From Dentipellis sp. KUC8613 (taxonomy: Eukaryota > Basidiomycota > Agaricomycetes > Russulales > Hericiaceae), in the NCBI GenBank assembly GCA_002286715.1, contig NSJX01000048.1, positions 12,993 to 76,992 of the forward strand: 64,000 nucleotides of DNA, given 5' to 3'. The notes beneath the pieces are model-generated. The model saw nothing but the letters and a program-made list of their open reading frames with translations. It made no database searches and was not told the origin of the DNA. The translations under genes were made by a program, and so were the position numbers. This document shows, piece by piece, positions 42,888-52,879 of the stretch. Position 1 is the stretch's first letter; each line of letters begins with the position of its first letter.

Positions 42888-45214
42888 ATGGATCCTGAAC
42901 AGCCGGCGCTTGCTTCTGGCCACCAGCCAGAAGAATGGACGCCCGACAGGAAGTATGATAGAGATGTCTTTACCACCTTCACAGACCCCGCAACGCCCTA
43001 TGACCCGTACCGAGACCTTTCCCTCGAGCCCAACACGATCCCGCTCGTAGAAAGCACGCAAACCCACCGCCGGTCGTCGAGTGGGATCGGACTCTTTTCT
43101 ACGGGCGCCTGGACTCGACAAGGGCCCAGCTCCAGCATTATCCTGCCCGCTCTCCTCGTGTTCGCCATTTCGGCTGGTTTCGGCGCGGCGCTACTGGGGT
43201 GGCTCGTCAGCCATGGAACTCAAGATTCAGTGGGGCAAATCTATCACGAAGGAGCTTTTTTACTGGACGAGGGGCAAGAGGGGAACGAGGCGCGGTTGAC
43301 AGGGCTGACTATAGCATCGGCTGCGGTGAGTTACCCTGATTTGACTATCTCAAATTGGCCTGATGAGCTACAGTCCAGCGCTATAGGGATCGTTGCTCCG
43401 ATTGCTATGGGGCTGTATGCGTTTGTGACAGCGCGCGCTTGGCTTGCAGCGCGAGACACGGAACTCCCTACACCTTTACAGTAAGCGCCTTGCTCTTTTG
43501 GTTGTAACAGTCTCTCAGCAGTCAAAATAGGTATGGCATGCTCCTCGAGATGCTCAGCGGAGGTAGCATCACCTCGCTTGCGGAAGCGGGATGGTACATG
43601 TCTCGAGGTCGGCAGCGGCGGCCTCGCGTCCCGCCACTATTCGTCAAAGTGTTCGTTGTGGGAATCGCTACGCACATTTTAGCGTATTTGGTCAGGTATG
43701 TCAGGCTTTCACACCTCTGAAGAAATGGACTCATCTGAATTTGATACAGCGGTGTGGATATTTGGTTGCATTCGGTCACAGCTACCACCGCGCAGCAATA
43801 CCCCCTCAGCATGGACTCCACGTGGCGATTTAGCGTCGGACAGAACCAATGCCATCCCTATATTCCGCCCACTCCAAACACGGTCAGATACGCCTGCCTT
43901 CTCGAAAATACTCGCGGGAGCTGGGGGTACGGAATCGATGCCTTGACCCCTGGGATGCAGGTCATGGCCAACAGTTCTCAAGACTTGCAGACCATTACGC
44001 TTTCCTCTTACGACGACCTCGCCGTGGTCGTCGACCCCAATGTCCCTCAGACTTCAAGTGACGTTTCGAACGTTAGCTACACCGGCGCGACATTCGGGGC
44101 GCGTGCCTCGTGCTCGTCTGTCAACCACCTGTGCACCAACCCAACCCCAACCTCCTATAACATCACCTGCTCCGATGTCCCATCCGGCTTCCCCCCAATC
44201 AACCTCACGGCTCCCGATTCCGATACCGCCAATGGCCTTAGCCCCGGTGTGTCGAAGCTCGGCCTGCTGTCCGCAAACTGCGACGGCTGTCAGTACATCA
44301 ACGCATCCGACGTCAGCCACGGCCACGACTCATACGCATACGGGCGCGCGCCCCCCGTGAACAACTACTCGCTCTGGATGCAGCTCGCCTGGGAGCTCAC
44401 CGGCTCCGAGTCGTTCAACGGCGCCTCGACGACGGTCAGCGACACCGCGCCCGAGAGCGACATCGCATACACCACGACCGGCCCGCGCGCACACATCCTC
44501 GCGCACTGCTCCCTCACGTTCTACAACGTCACGATCCGGTACGAGAACGGGAACTACTCGCGTGTCGCGGAGGAGCTCTCCAACACGGGCCTCTCGGACG
44601 GGCTCGCGGGCCCGACGCGCATGGCGCTCTACGCGTCGCGCCTGCTCGACGACGTGCAGGGCGTCGCGTTCTCGGGCGCGCACACGGACCGCGTCATGGC
44701 GTATCTGAACCAGGACCTCGCGCGCCTCGCGTTGGGCTCCGCGGCGTACCTCACCGACCAGAAGGAACCCGTGTTGGACCAGCAGGTGCTCGGCACCCGC
44801 GCGCTCGGCCGGTATCCGTTCTGGCCGGCGGTCATCTACATTGTGCTGCTGTGGATCAACGCGATCGTGCCGTTGGGAATAGCGGGGTGGACGATGATGA
44901 CAAGGACTTCACGGATCCGGGTGCCGGGCGACCAGCCTGCGACCGTCTCCGCGCTGGAGCTGGCCAAATTGCGCTTGACGAGGCCAGCAGCGCTGGTTGC
45001 GGAGCTAGTATGGCACAGATCTGAGGAGCAGTCCAACCAGAGAGTGTTGTCGAGCGTGAGTACGAGTGTCCCTGGGATGTTCGACGAGATGGAGGATGGG
45101 AAGGGTGTGAGGGTTGGGTTGCATGAGGCTGATGGACAGACTTTGTTTGGTGTCTGGAGGAGATCGCCCAGGTCGGGCGATCTGGATGGTAAGGATAATT
45201 CTGATTCAGAGTAG
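42888..45214 (+). CDS. multi-span membrane protein of unknown family, paralog b
   Basis: Paralog of the gene at 31170-33514. Exons 42888-43325, 43374-43480, 43531-43695, 43750-45214; 724 aa. Exons 2 and 3 match paralog a in length to the base (107 and 165 nt) and introns have the same phases. Hydrophobic segments: SIILPALLVFAISAGFGAAL, GIVAPIAMGLYAFVTARAW, FVVGIATHILAYLVSG, and VIYIVLLWINAIVPLGIAGW near the C terminus. The large region between is rich in Asn-X-Ser/Thr sites and Cys pairs (NCDGCQY; CSSVNHLC), suggesting an outside or lumenal domain. The motif LSDGLAGPTRMALYASRLLD is shared with paralog a. An upstream in-frame ATG at 42861 exists; 42888 aligns with paralog a. No function can be assigned. 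Confidence 0.8.
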
Positions 45215-45544
45215 GATCTTTTGTTGCATTATTAGTGGTGAGGTAAGTGTTCATTCACGTTTGCTTGTGCCACTTGCAGCTCATTTTTCTCCGTGTAGTT
45301 GTATCGAGGGAGTCTGGACCCTCCCCTCCTTCCTTTTCGAGTCTATTCCAAACGATCTTATTCGCACGACGCAAGGACGATGTATGTCGTATTTATCGGA
45401 TGTACGCTGACAACAACAATATAATGTGAAACGATTTATTGATGATACAAGAAAACAATGCGTATACCCAACATCACTAGCAGCTCAACAAAAAAAAAAA
45501 TCTAGTGCTACAACATTTGAGACCGTCTAACTACCGAGTCCCCT
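45215..45544. other. convergent 3' region of membrane protein b and Hsp20 gene 2
   Basis: Short shared 3' flank; nothing else seen. Confidence 0.5.
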
Positions 45545-46146
45545 TCACGAGATGGTGATGCGGTGCGGTGCCTGTTCCGGCGTTGTCTTCGGGAAGGTGA
45601 CCGTCAGGACACCGTTATCCATCGCAGCCTTGATTTCTTCGTGCTACAAAATCCAAGTGAGTGCCATTGCTTCGTCTACAGAACGCATGAACGCTTACCT
45701 TGATTCCTTCCGGCAGCGGCAGCGTCCTCGAGAACTTGCCGAACCGACGCTCGCGCACGGTGTAGCTGCTCTCGTCGCGCATCGAGTCGATATTTGTCTC
45801 GCCCGAGATAGTGAGTGTGTTGTTGTGGACGTCGAGATGCACATCCTCTTTCTTGAGGCCGGGCAGCTCGAACGTTGCTGTCACGGTGTTCGTCTCTTTG
45901 TTGTCGTGCAGGTCCATTCTGTGGAGGCGGTGTCAGTAGGCGTGATCATGCGGCATGATGCGTTCACAATGAGACAATCACGTACCTTGGTCTCAAGAGC
46001 CCACCATTGCTTGCAGACACGTTGCCGCGACTCTGGCGACGCTGGACGTCACCGTTCCCGGACCGCGCGGAGAAGGCTTCGTCGAAGAGCTTGTCGAAAT
46101 CGGCAAGGGAGTAGAAGGGCTCATAGAAGAAGTGAGTCAGAGACAT
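45545..46146 (-). CDS. small heat shock protein Hsp20, gene 2
   Basis: Exons on the minus strand 46146-45986, 45918-45699, 45643-45545; 159 aa. Almost identical to gene 1 in the alpha-crystallin domain (same ATFELPGLKKEDVHLDV; SGETNIDS for SGETNVDS), with a slightly longer N-terminal arm containing a Gln/Arg/Ser insert. Exon 2 and 3 lengths (220, 99) are the same as in genes 1 and 3. ATG 46146 aligns with gene 1; another ATG lies nine bases upstream in frame. Cytosolic holding chaperone by family. Heat-shock elements and a TATA box lie upstream. Confidence 0.95.
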
Positions 46147-46237
46147 GGCGAGCAAGAGGCTGTTCGATGAAGTGGAGAAGTGTTGATTTTTGGTGTTGAA
46201 GACTTTGGTGCAAAACGTCGAGCGGTGTACCTTGCAG

Positions 46238-46246
46238 TTATATATC
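46238..46246 (-). promoter_or_regulatory. TATA box of Hsp20 gene 2
   Basis: ATATATAAC on the minus strand about 90 bases before the ATG. Confidence 0.65.
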
Positions 46247-46342
46247 GAGTCTATTGGGGCCGAAGAATGGACCTGAGAGCACCATGTGTCCTGCTACGTG
46301 TAAGTTGGGAGGGCTCTCAGATCGGTAACTACCTCGCAAAAG

Positions 46343-46426
46343 TTCTCGAACATTCGGCAGGGCCCCGCATCCGGGATACCGATCGAAAAGCACAACACAT
46401 TCGAATATCTAGAACTTTCGCGAGAA
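46343..46426 (-). promoter_or_regulatory. heat-shock elements of Hsp20 gene 2
   Basis: A perfect TTC-2-GAA-2-TTC triplet at 46343-46355 and a second group GAACTTTCGCGAGAA at 46412-46426, about 100-190 bases before the TATA box. Confidence 0.75.
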
Positions 46427-46688
46427 ACAAATAACAATCGGGGAGCCTATCAAGATTCACAGTCTAAAGTTGTGTCGCGTCGGGGCGAGCTGGCCACTGC
46501 ACGCGGCCAGTCGTCAATTGATCACAGGTTCTGGCTCGCAAAGCTGCGTGGCGAAATGTCTGTTCACCAGGCTCTTTCTTGGCCACTGTTCATGGAATCA
46601 ACCTTACTCTGCGCTGAAGATCTTCAAATGTCGCATGGATTTGATAGAATAAAGAAAAACCAGCAGACCTGGTCAATTCCTGCAAGTT
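46427..46688. other. stretch between Hsp20 gene 2 and F-box-like gene
   Basis: No gene supported. Confidence 0.5.
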
Positions 46689-48335
46689 CTACTGCCACTC
46701 ATGCTCTCCAACACACCAACCCTGCAGATCTGTCGCTTCCCAACTGTAATTGAGATATGCCGCATGAGCTTCGCTTCTGGTGATTTGTACGGCAAGATTC
46801 TTTCCTCCCGCAGACTCGGAGGACAAAGTCTCTCCGTCGGACGACTTTCTGCGACGGAAGTATAATCGATGTCGAAGGAGTCCCCAGCTCCGCATAGCCA
46901 GATACTTGATGGTCGGTAGGGTGCAGAGAACGTTGTCTGCAATGTCTTGCATATGTGGAGGGTTTTCGTCGTATTCGCGGCCAGGTGCGGGCACCGTGAA
47001 CGAGACAAATCGAAGATCGCTCAACGCTGCGAGAGGAGCGCAAGCGGATTCCGAGGATAGAGCCTGAGTGCAAGCGTCGACATCAGCATGCGGACCGTAT
47101 AGTCTCATGTATTAGCGAACACTACATACCCATTCGAGGCAAGTTCTGGCTGAGAAACCGCTCGCAAGCCCGGGACGAAAACGACCCCAGTTGAAGCTAA
47201 GTTCCAGGAACTGAGCGAGCGGGACACATTTCGCCACAGCCGAAATCGTATAGGGTATAGTGAATGGCCAGGTATTGGGTGAAAGAGATAGCTCCTCCGT
47301 CGGGGACCTGGCACGGATACACAGCGAAATGCTGATCAGCGGCGAACACTTCATGACAGTGAGTAGGTCCTCGAATGATTCTTGTGTGCTGGCAATCTCG
47401 CTGATATGTAGTCGCTGTAGGTGGGAATAAAGGGGGAGGGCCAGCAAAGCGGAGTGGCCATCGATCGACCGCAACCCTGGTAATAGATTGAAGGGCGTGG
47501 CATTTGGTTTTGATTCGCAAACGAGGTCGGTAGGAAGGATGATGGGTGAAACTTGGTCATGCAACATGCCCATCTTCAGGTTCTGCAGGCTGGGAAATAC
47601 TTGCGAAAGGCCAGAGGGATCCATTTTTATGTCTCGCAGTAAGAGCCGTTGAAGGCAGGGATAACTTGCCAGTATCGCGCTCCTGCAGTCTGCATCGGGA
47701 GAGTTATAAGGGCAGATGTGATATGAAATTAAAAGTTCTTCCAACGTCTGGCTAGACGAGCGGGCAACTTCGAAGAGGCGCTGAACATCCATCGCTTCAG
47801 AAGTTGACAACTGTAAGCAAAGAAGGTCGGAGATGGGATGGGCAAGTAGAGAATCGACGTCCGTTACTCTAAGGCCATTCAGCTGTAATGTTCGAAGGCG
47901 AGGGTGACGTTGAAGGGAGATAAGAATCCGGGGGTCTTCTTCAAGGAATTGCCCGAAAAATGTGTCCATTCTGAACGAGCGAATATTGACTGCAGCTTCG
48001 ACGATTTCAGCTATGATATTCATGGCTTCGCGAACCAGAGACTGATTCTCCCGACGTGAAAAGTAATTGGAGAACGATGGCTTGCATTCGCGACGAGGAA
48101 TCATCTTGAGGACTTCAATATAAGGTGCCAGCGCATACCGGAAGATGAAGTCGTAAATGTCGCGATTAATGAAGTGTGTACCATGAGATCCGGCAATGTT
48201 GAGATCTCGGACGAGCCACGGCCTAACGTATGATGGCGCAACTTGTGAAACCCTCGACAATGCTGCGAGATCCGGCGTCACGAGCATAGACAAGATGATC
48301 GTGCAGCAGTCATCGTTGAGAGGAGGGAGAAGCAT
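46689..48335 (-). CDS. F-box/leucine-rich-repeat-like protein
   Basis: Two exons on the minus strand, 48335-47130 and 47063-46689; 526 aa. The intron has a GCTGAT branch site and joins ...TCLEW to ALSSESA in frame. The N terminus (LPPLNDDCCTIILSMLVTPD) resembles a degenerate F-box, and the rest has irregular Leu-rich repeats (LRTLQLNGLRVTDVD, LQRLLLRDIKMD, LQRLHISEIAS), the usual shape of the many F-box-like proteins in Agaricomycetes. Such proteins bring substrates to SCF ubiquitin ligases. Which substrate is not predictable. The repeats and the exact F-box boundaries are judged by eye. Confidence 0.7.
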
Positions 48336-49030
48336 AGTTAGATAGCTAGTCGCTGGTCGTGACGTTCAGGGTGACTATATCTCGAGCTAGAATACAAAAG
48401 GCGGACGACAAACTTCACCTCAATGATTGAAAGACGAGGAATGTTCGATTTTAGGTGTAATGTGGATGGGTTTCGTGGAGAACGGACGGTCGCATCCATT
48501 TTAAAAGGTAACGCAACGGCACCGCTTCAAGGGCCCCGCGACAGGGTCGTGATGGACGCGATATTTTGATGGTGTTGGCGCTTGAGGGCATTCCTTACTT
48601 ACGCTTACTGCAGCTGTCTGGTCACAAGCTTAAACGTCTTTGCGTGTACGGGGCGAGCGCCTATAGCTAGCTCTCGGCAGCTCCCGAGCCACTCCGGCCC
48701 GAGCAGCCCTAATTTGTTCCTGAAGATAATCCCATCACCAGAAAGATCCGAACACTGGGTGACTTGCCACAGGATAGATTTTATTCTATGATATGTTTTT
48801 GACCCTTTTCAAATGGCTGGCAGCCAATAGGCTTCGTTGAAACCGGTCTTCTCGTCCCCATAAGGAAGGCAAAAGTGATCGAAACATATCATATCATATT
48901 TTTTATGCTGTGGCAAGTCACCCACTAGTATGTTATTACACCCCCAACATTGCATCGTACAAAGACAGTAGAACTACAAGGTTACAACACGTCAGAAGAG
49001 GAAAGAAACGGAAACTTTTTTTGTATCTCT
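48336..49030. other. stretch between F-box-like gene and Hsp20 gene 3
   Basis: Promoter of the F-box-like gene and 3' flank of Hsp20 gene 3; no other gene supported. Confidence 0.5.
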
Positions 49031-49628
49031 TCAAGAGATAGTGATGCGCTTCGCCTCCTGTTCCGGCGTGGTCCTCGGGAAGATGACCTCCAGGACACCA
49101 TTCTCCATCGAGGCCTTGATCTCCTCAGGCTATCGCAAAACGCAGTCAGCCACTGCATCTAACCAGAGACAAGAAAAGAGTATCTCACCTTGGTGCCCTG
49201 CGGAAGCGGGAGCGTGCGCGAGAACTTGCCCGACCTGCGCTCACGCACAGCGTAGCCGTCCTCCTTGCGCTCGGACGACACGTTCGTCTCGCCCGAGACG
49301 GTGAGCGCGTTGTTATGCACCTCGATGTTGACGTCTTCCTTCTTCAAGCCGGGGAGCTCGAAGGTCGCCGTCAGCGTGTTGGCGTCTGGATTCTCGTGGA
49401 GATCCATTCTGGAAATACGAACACATGCAATCAGTACGAAGAAAGGCAGAGTATGGGGACAGGCACGGGGACGTACTTTGGTCGAATCAAGCCAGTGGTG
49501 GCGGGGGTGCTGCGCCCTCCACGGCGCTGGACCTCGTTGCCGGACCTCGCAGTGAACGCCTCATCAAAGAGGTTGTCGAAGTCCGCGAGGGTGTAGAAGG
49601 GTTCGTAGAAGATGCGTGAAAGCGACAT
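49031..49628 (-). CDS. small heat shock protein Hsp20, gene 3
   Basis: Exons on the minus strand 49628-49477, 49408-49189, 49129-49031; 156 aa. The alpha-crystallin domain is more diverged from genes 1 and 2 (DLHENPDANTLTATFELPG, EDVNIEVHNNALTVSGE, C-terminal NGVLEVIFPRTTPEQ), but exon 2 and 3 lengths and intron phases are identical. N-terminal arm MSLSRIFYEPFYTLADFD. Cytosolic chaperone by family. Upstream is a TATA box, but heat-shock elements are weaker than in genes 1 and 2. Confidence 0.95.
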
Positions 49629-49707
49629 TATGAGTGTGAGTTTGTGGTAAAGCTCGAGACGATTTGTGTTTTGGTAGAAGTGAGGGACTGCAGCGCAGGC
49701 GGCCGGG

Positions 49708-49715
49708 TTTATATA
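49708..49715 (-). promoter_or_regulatory. TATA box of Hsp20 gene 3
   Basis: TATATAAA on the minus strand about 80 bases before the ATG at 49628. A single TTCTAGAA heat-shock-like unit lies at 49901-49908. Confidence 0.65.
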
Positions 49716-50302
49716 CCTTTGTTCATCCCTTGACCACGTTGTCCTTCGAAAGCTCTGGAGACAGCGAGGCGAGGCGGTGGCGCTCGGCGAGCGAATCGAG
49801 AGCGGTCGCACGCCGCGGTGACCGTACCCGTCGCTTCGAGTGACGACTCTGTTATTCTGGACCTGTGATAGTGTAGTAGGGTTGCTATTCCTCTAGACTT
49901 TTCTAGAAGCTAGCGTAGTGGAATATAGAATGAGCGGAATCGCACGTCGGAAAGTGGTTGTTCTAGATAGTTCTTGGGCGACTTCGCACCATCATTGCGC
50001 CGGGAAACGGCAGGTGGATCACGCACCGCTTGTCATGGGACGCGACGGCGACGTTCTTGACAACACTGACATCCCGGCATGACGACAGCCCAGGAATATG
50101 TTTGCGTCGTGCAGAGCTTCGGGGGATGTCTGGAGTGAGCTGGTGTCATTACTCAGATTACTATGGTATACTAGTACTGCAACGTGCATGTCTAGACAAC
50201 TGCAGCATCGAAACAACATTAGGACGTCCCATCCAAGAACCGCTCGAGATTCAATGACTCACAATGTACAGGTGTCTCGCAACCAATGACTACCTACGGC
50301 CC
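49716..50302. other. stretch between Hsp20 gene 3 and the Emi1-like gene
   Basis: Upstream region of Hsp20 gene 3; no other gene supported. Confidence 0.5.
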
Positions 50303-50844
50303 TCACGAAATTACTGTAGATATATGTTCTGGGCCTGGGTCCACCCACACCCTCGGGAAGTCTTTCAGCGGCTCCCTACAGACCAGTGAAGCATGAGCCC
50401 AGGTTCGTCACAAGAAAGCATAACCTACGCACCTGCGCACTTCCCATACATTCTCGCTGCTCGCGCCCATCCGCCTCCGCGCCCACCACTCCGCACGGTG
50501 CTGTATCCACGCGCGCCGGCGCTCTTCGGGATGCATCCTGTTGATCGACATACAGAACTTGAATTCGGTCCATTTGGGGCGGCATTGGGCCATCTCGCCG
50601 TAGCGGTAGAGCGAGCGGAATTGGGTGGCGAGCACTTCGGAAACAGGCGTACGCGGCGCGAGAAGAAAGAGTGAACGGCGGTCGGCATGTTTCAAAGGCT
50701 TGCGGAAGGAGGTAAGAACGTACTGTTACATGTGAGAAACTGGTCGAAGAGGGTCATGCAGCTCGGAATGTCTTCTGGCGTCGGATGCAGCACTTCGAGA
50801 CGCGCCACTTCCTCCTTCACGGTGCTGTTGAAGTCGGTGGACAT
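50303..50844 (-). CDS. Emi1-like twin CX9C protein (DUF3128)
   Basis: Small protein of the yeast Emi1 / DUF3128 family, with probable mitochondrial intermembrane-space links. Three exons on the minus strand: 50844-50724, 50634-50433, 50375-50303; 131 aa. Two CX9C motifs are visible, C-MTLFDQFLT-C and C-RPKWTEFKF-C, the pattern that forms a disulfide-locked helical hairpin. The core YRYGEMAQC and MHPEERRRAW...RAEWWARRR are family hallmarks. The intron 50723-50635 joins TCN to MLATQFRSLY in frame; a longer reading frame through the intron is not used. Short C-terminal exon ends in STVIS. Divergent from the HAD gene with about 300 bases between. Confidence 0.88.
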
Positions 50845-51147
50845 GGTTGTCTCTTCCGAGCGTGTCCTGGGCCTCAGAGAATGAATGGTCTCGTAGGTAG
50901 CTACAGGCAGAGGATGCAGCGGAAGTCGTGGTCCCGGTGAAGGATAGCTAGGCGCGTCCGGGGATTCGCCGGGCCGCGACTCTCTGAACACTCTCCACCA
51001 TGATGGACTCGTCTCTCTGCAGCCTTTCTCTTACTTCTCCTTCACAGTCGGAAGCAGACCACGTAAGTACTTTGGTTTGCACGAAGTCGCGGTATGCCTG
51101 AGCTGCCGCAACTCCGGGCAACTTCAGAAACTAGCGACCGTCCAACC
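50845..51147. promoter_or_regulatory. shared upstream region, Emi1-like and HAD genes
   Basis: About 300 bases between two divergent ATGs; likely bidirectional promoter. No clear TATA box seen. Confidence 0.5.
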
Positions 51148-52105
51148 ATGATTCGCCTTGTCACTTTCGATGCCCTACACACCCTCTTGACACCGCGGCT
51201 CCCCTTCTACACGCAATACGCACAGATATTCGAGCCGTTCCTAGGACCTATTCCACCTCCAGCCATCAAACGTTCCTTCAAACTCGGTATGCTACCATCC
51301 TTCCATTTCTCAAATAGTATCGTGACTGTTCTTAGCGCTCGCCGAGCTTCAGCGCACACAACCTGCATACGCGGAAGGTGCGACTGGCTTTTGGACTGCT
51401 GTGATTCAGCGTACGGCAGTGGGAGCAGGGGCAGACCCGAAGGCTGTCGAACGCTCTTTGCCGAAGATCGTACCGACATTGTTGAAACGGTTTAGCTCAG
51501 CGGAGGGTTACAAGCTGTTCGATGACGCTCTGCGCGTAGGTACGCTCACCCCATCTCGGAAAATCCGGCAAAGGAAGGCTGACAACCGTGGAGAATAGTG
51601 CGTACGCTCAAGGACGATGGGGTGCAGACAGGCCTTGTGACAAATGCAGACTCGCGCATTCGTGCGTGTCTTTCGTCGGAGACGTTTCTTGTCCAAACTG
51701 ACACGACGTGACCGACAGTGGCGGCGATGGAGGATCTCGGCATCCTACAGCATTTCTCACCTGTTGTGGTGAGCGAGTATGAGGGTATTGAGAAACCTGC
51801 GCTAGAGGTCTTTCAGCGCGCGTGTGAGCGAGGGGGCGTTTCCCCAAGCGAAGCGTTGCATGTCGGTGACGAGCTCGAAGCGTGAGTCCCGTTTCCGGTT
51901 TACGCACCTCATGTCCATTGAACGCGTGAGCAGAGACTACCGCGGCGCGCAAAGAGCGGGGATGCAAGCTCTGCTTTTGCGGCGGGAGGGCCCGGATGGC
52001 GAGGAGGCGCATAAAGTCGAAGGGGAGGACCTGTCTGGCGTGTCGGTCGTGTCGAACCTAGACGGTGTAGTCGATTTCGTGCGAAGGTCAAGAAAAAGCC
52101 AATGA
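51148..52105 (+). CDS. HAD-superfamily hydrolase, HDHD3-like
   Basis: Haloacid-dehalogenase-type hydrolase, probably acting on a small phosphorylated compound. Exons 51148-51286, 51336-51539, 51599-51661, 51719-51881, 51934-52105; 246 aa. Motif I reads FDALHTLL: the nucleophile Asp is there but the usual second Asp is Leu, as in the HDHD3/DREG-2 subgroup, which lacks it too. Motif II is LVTNADSR, motif III the Lys in GIEKPALEVF, motif IV HVGDELEAD. The cap is the helical type between motifs I and II. ATG 51148 puts motif I right at the N terminus, as expected; an earlier in-frame ATG at 51094 would add 18 residues. Catalytic activity is uncertain because of motif I. Confidence 0.88.
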
Positions 52106-52168
52106 AGGAGGTGTATATTACAATAGGGGGATATGTGTATGTAGAGGTGTAAGAGCAGGGCACGCGGT

Positions 52169-52641
52169 CTAGATTGACCTGTTCAGGAGGGGGCGGCTGG
52201 GCTTGATGGTCTGCTCTTTGCGGTACGCGACGTCCTCGATTTTCTCGCCCATCTTGAGAGTCGTTGCGCGGATCACGCGGGGGTCTTTTCGGAGGAGCCG
52301 TGCGAGGCCACGCTGATTCTCCGGCGACGCGTCGAAGTGCATTGTCCAGTAGCTATGCCGGGTCATGAGCAAAATGACGTGTAAGAAGAGATGCAGCACG
52401 CACTCTCCAATTTCATGCCAGTGCTTGTGCCTATGCATGCGCTGCGGCAGCGTTTGTGTCCCCCAGAACTTGAATCCACGCACGACGCCGCCCTGCTGCA
52501 TGACGTGCGTCGCAGACTGACGCACGAGCTCCTTGATGTGCACCTGTACGACTCATAAGCAACGCTTCCTTATTGTGAGATGAAAGTACGTACAAATTTG
52601 GGCTGGTGGGCAGCGATGCAGACGACCTGGTAGAACGGCAT
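52169..52641 (-). CDS. mitochondrial small-subunit ribosomal protein bS6m (Mrp17-like)
   Basis: Component of the mitochondrial ribosome small subunit, homologous to bacterial S6. Three exons on the minus strand, 52641-52594, 52543-52404, 52352-52169; 123 aa. Family features: the start MPFYQVVCIAA (S6 opening strand), HVMQQGGVVRGFKFWGTQTL (strand and loop), YWTMHFDASPENQRGLARLL and the DPRVIRATTLKMG strand. Convergent with the HAD gene (about 60 bases between stops). Divergent from the Tudor-SN gene. Confidence 0.9.
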
Positions 52642-52879
52642 GGTGGAGGATGGAGGAAGACAACCGCGGCGTGGACCGATGGTGGACTTTCTCCGTGCGG
52701 GATGGTCCGGCGGCCCGAGGGGAACAGTTTTCGTGGCGGTCCGTGGGACCGAAGGACGCGCCGACATGAAAGTTACATGGCGGGCGCTCGGCGCGCTGGC
52801 ATCTTGACTCTCTCGCGTGCTTCCCTTGCCTTTTCCCCACACACATCCCATCTACCCCCTGTACTCATCGTCGGACACA
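52642..52879. promoter_or_regulatory. shared upstream region, bS6m and Tudor-SN genes
   Basis: 238 bases between divergent ATGs of two housekeeping genes; likely bidirectional promoter. Confidence 0.5.
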
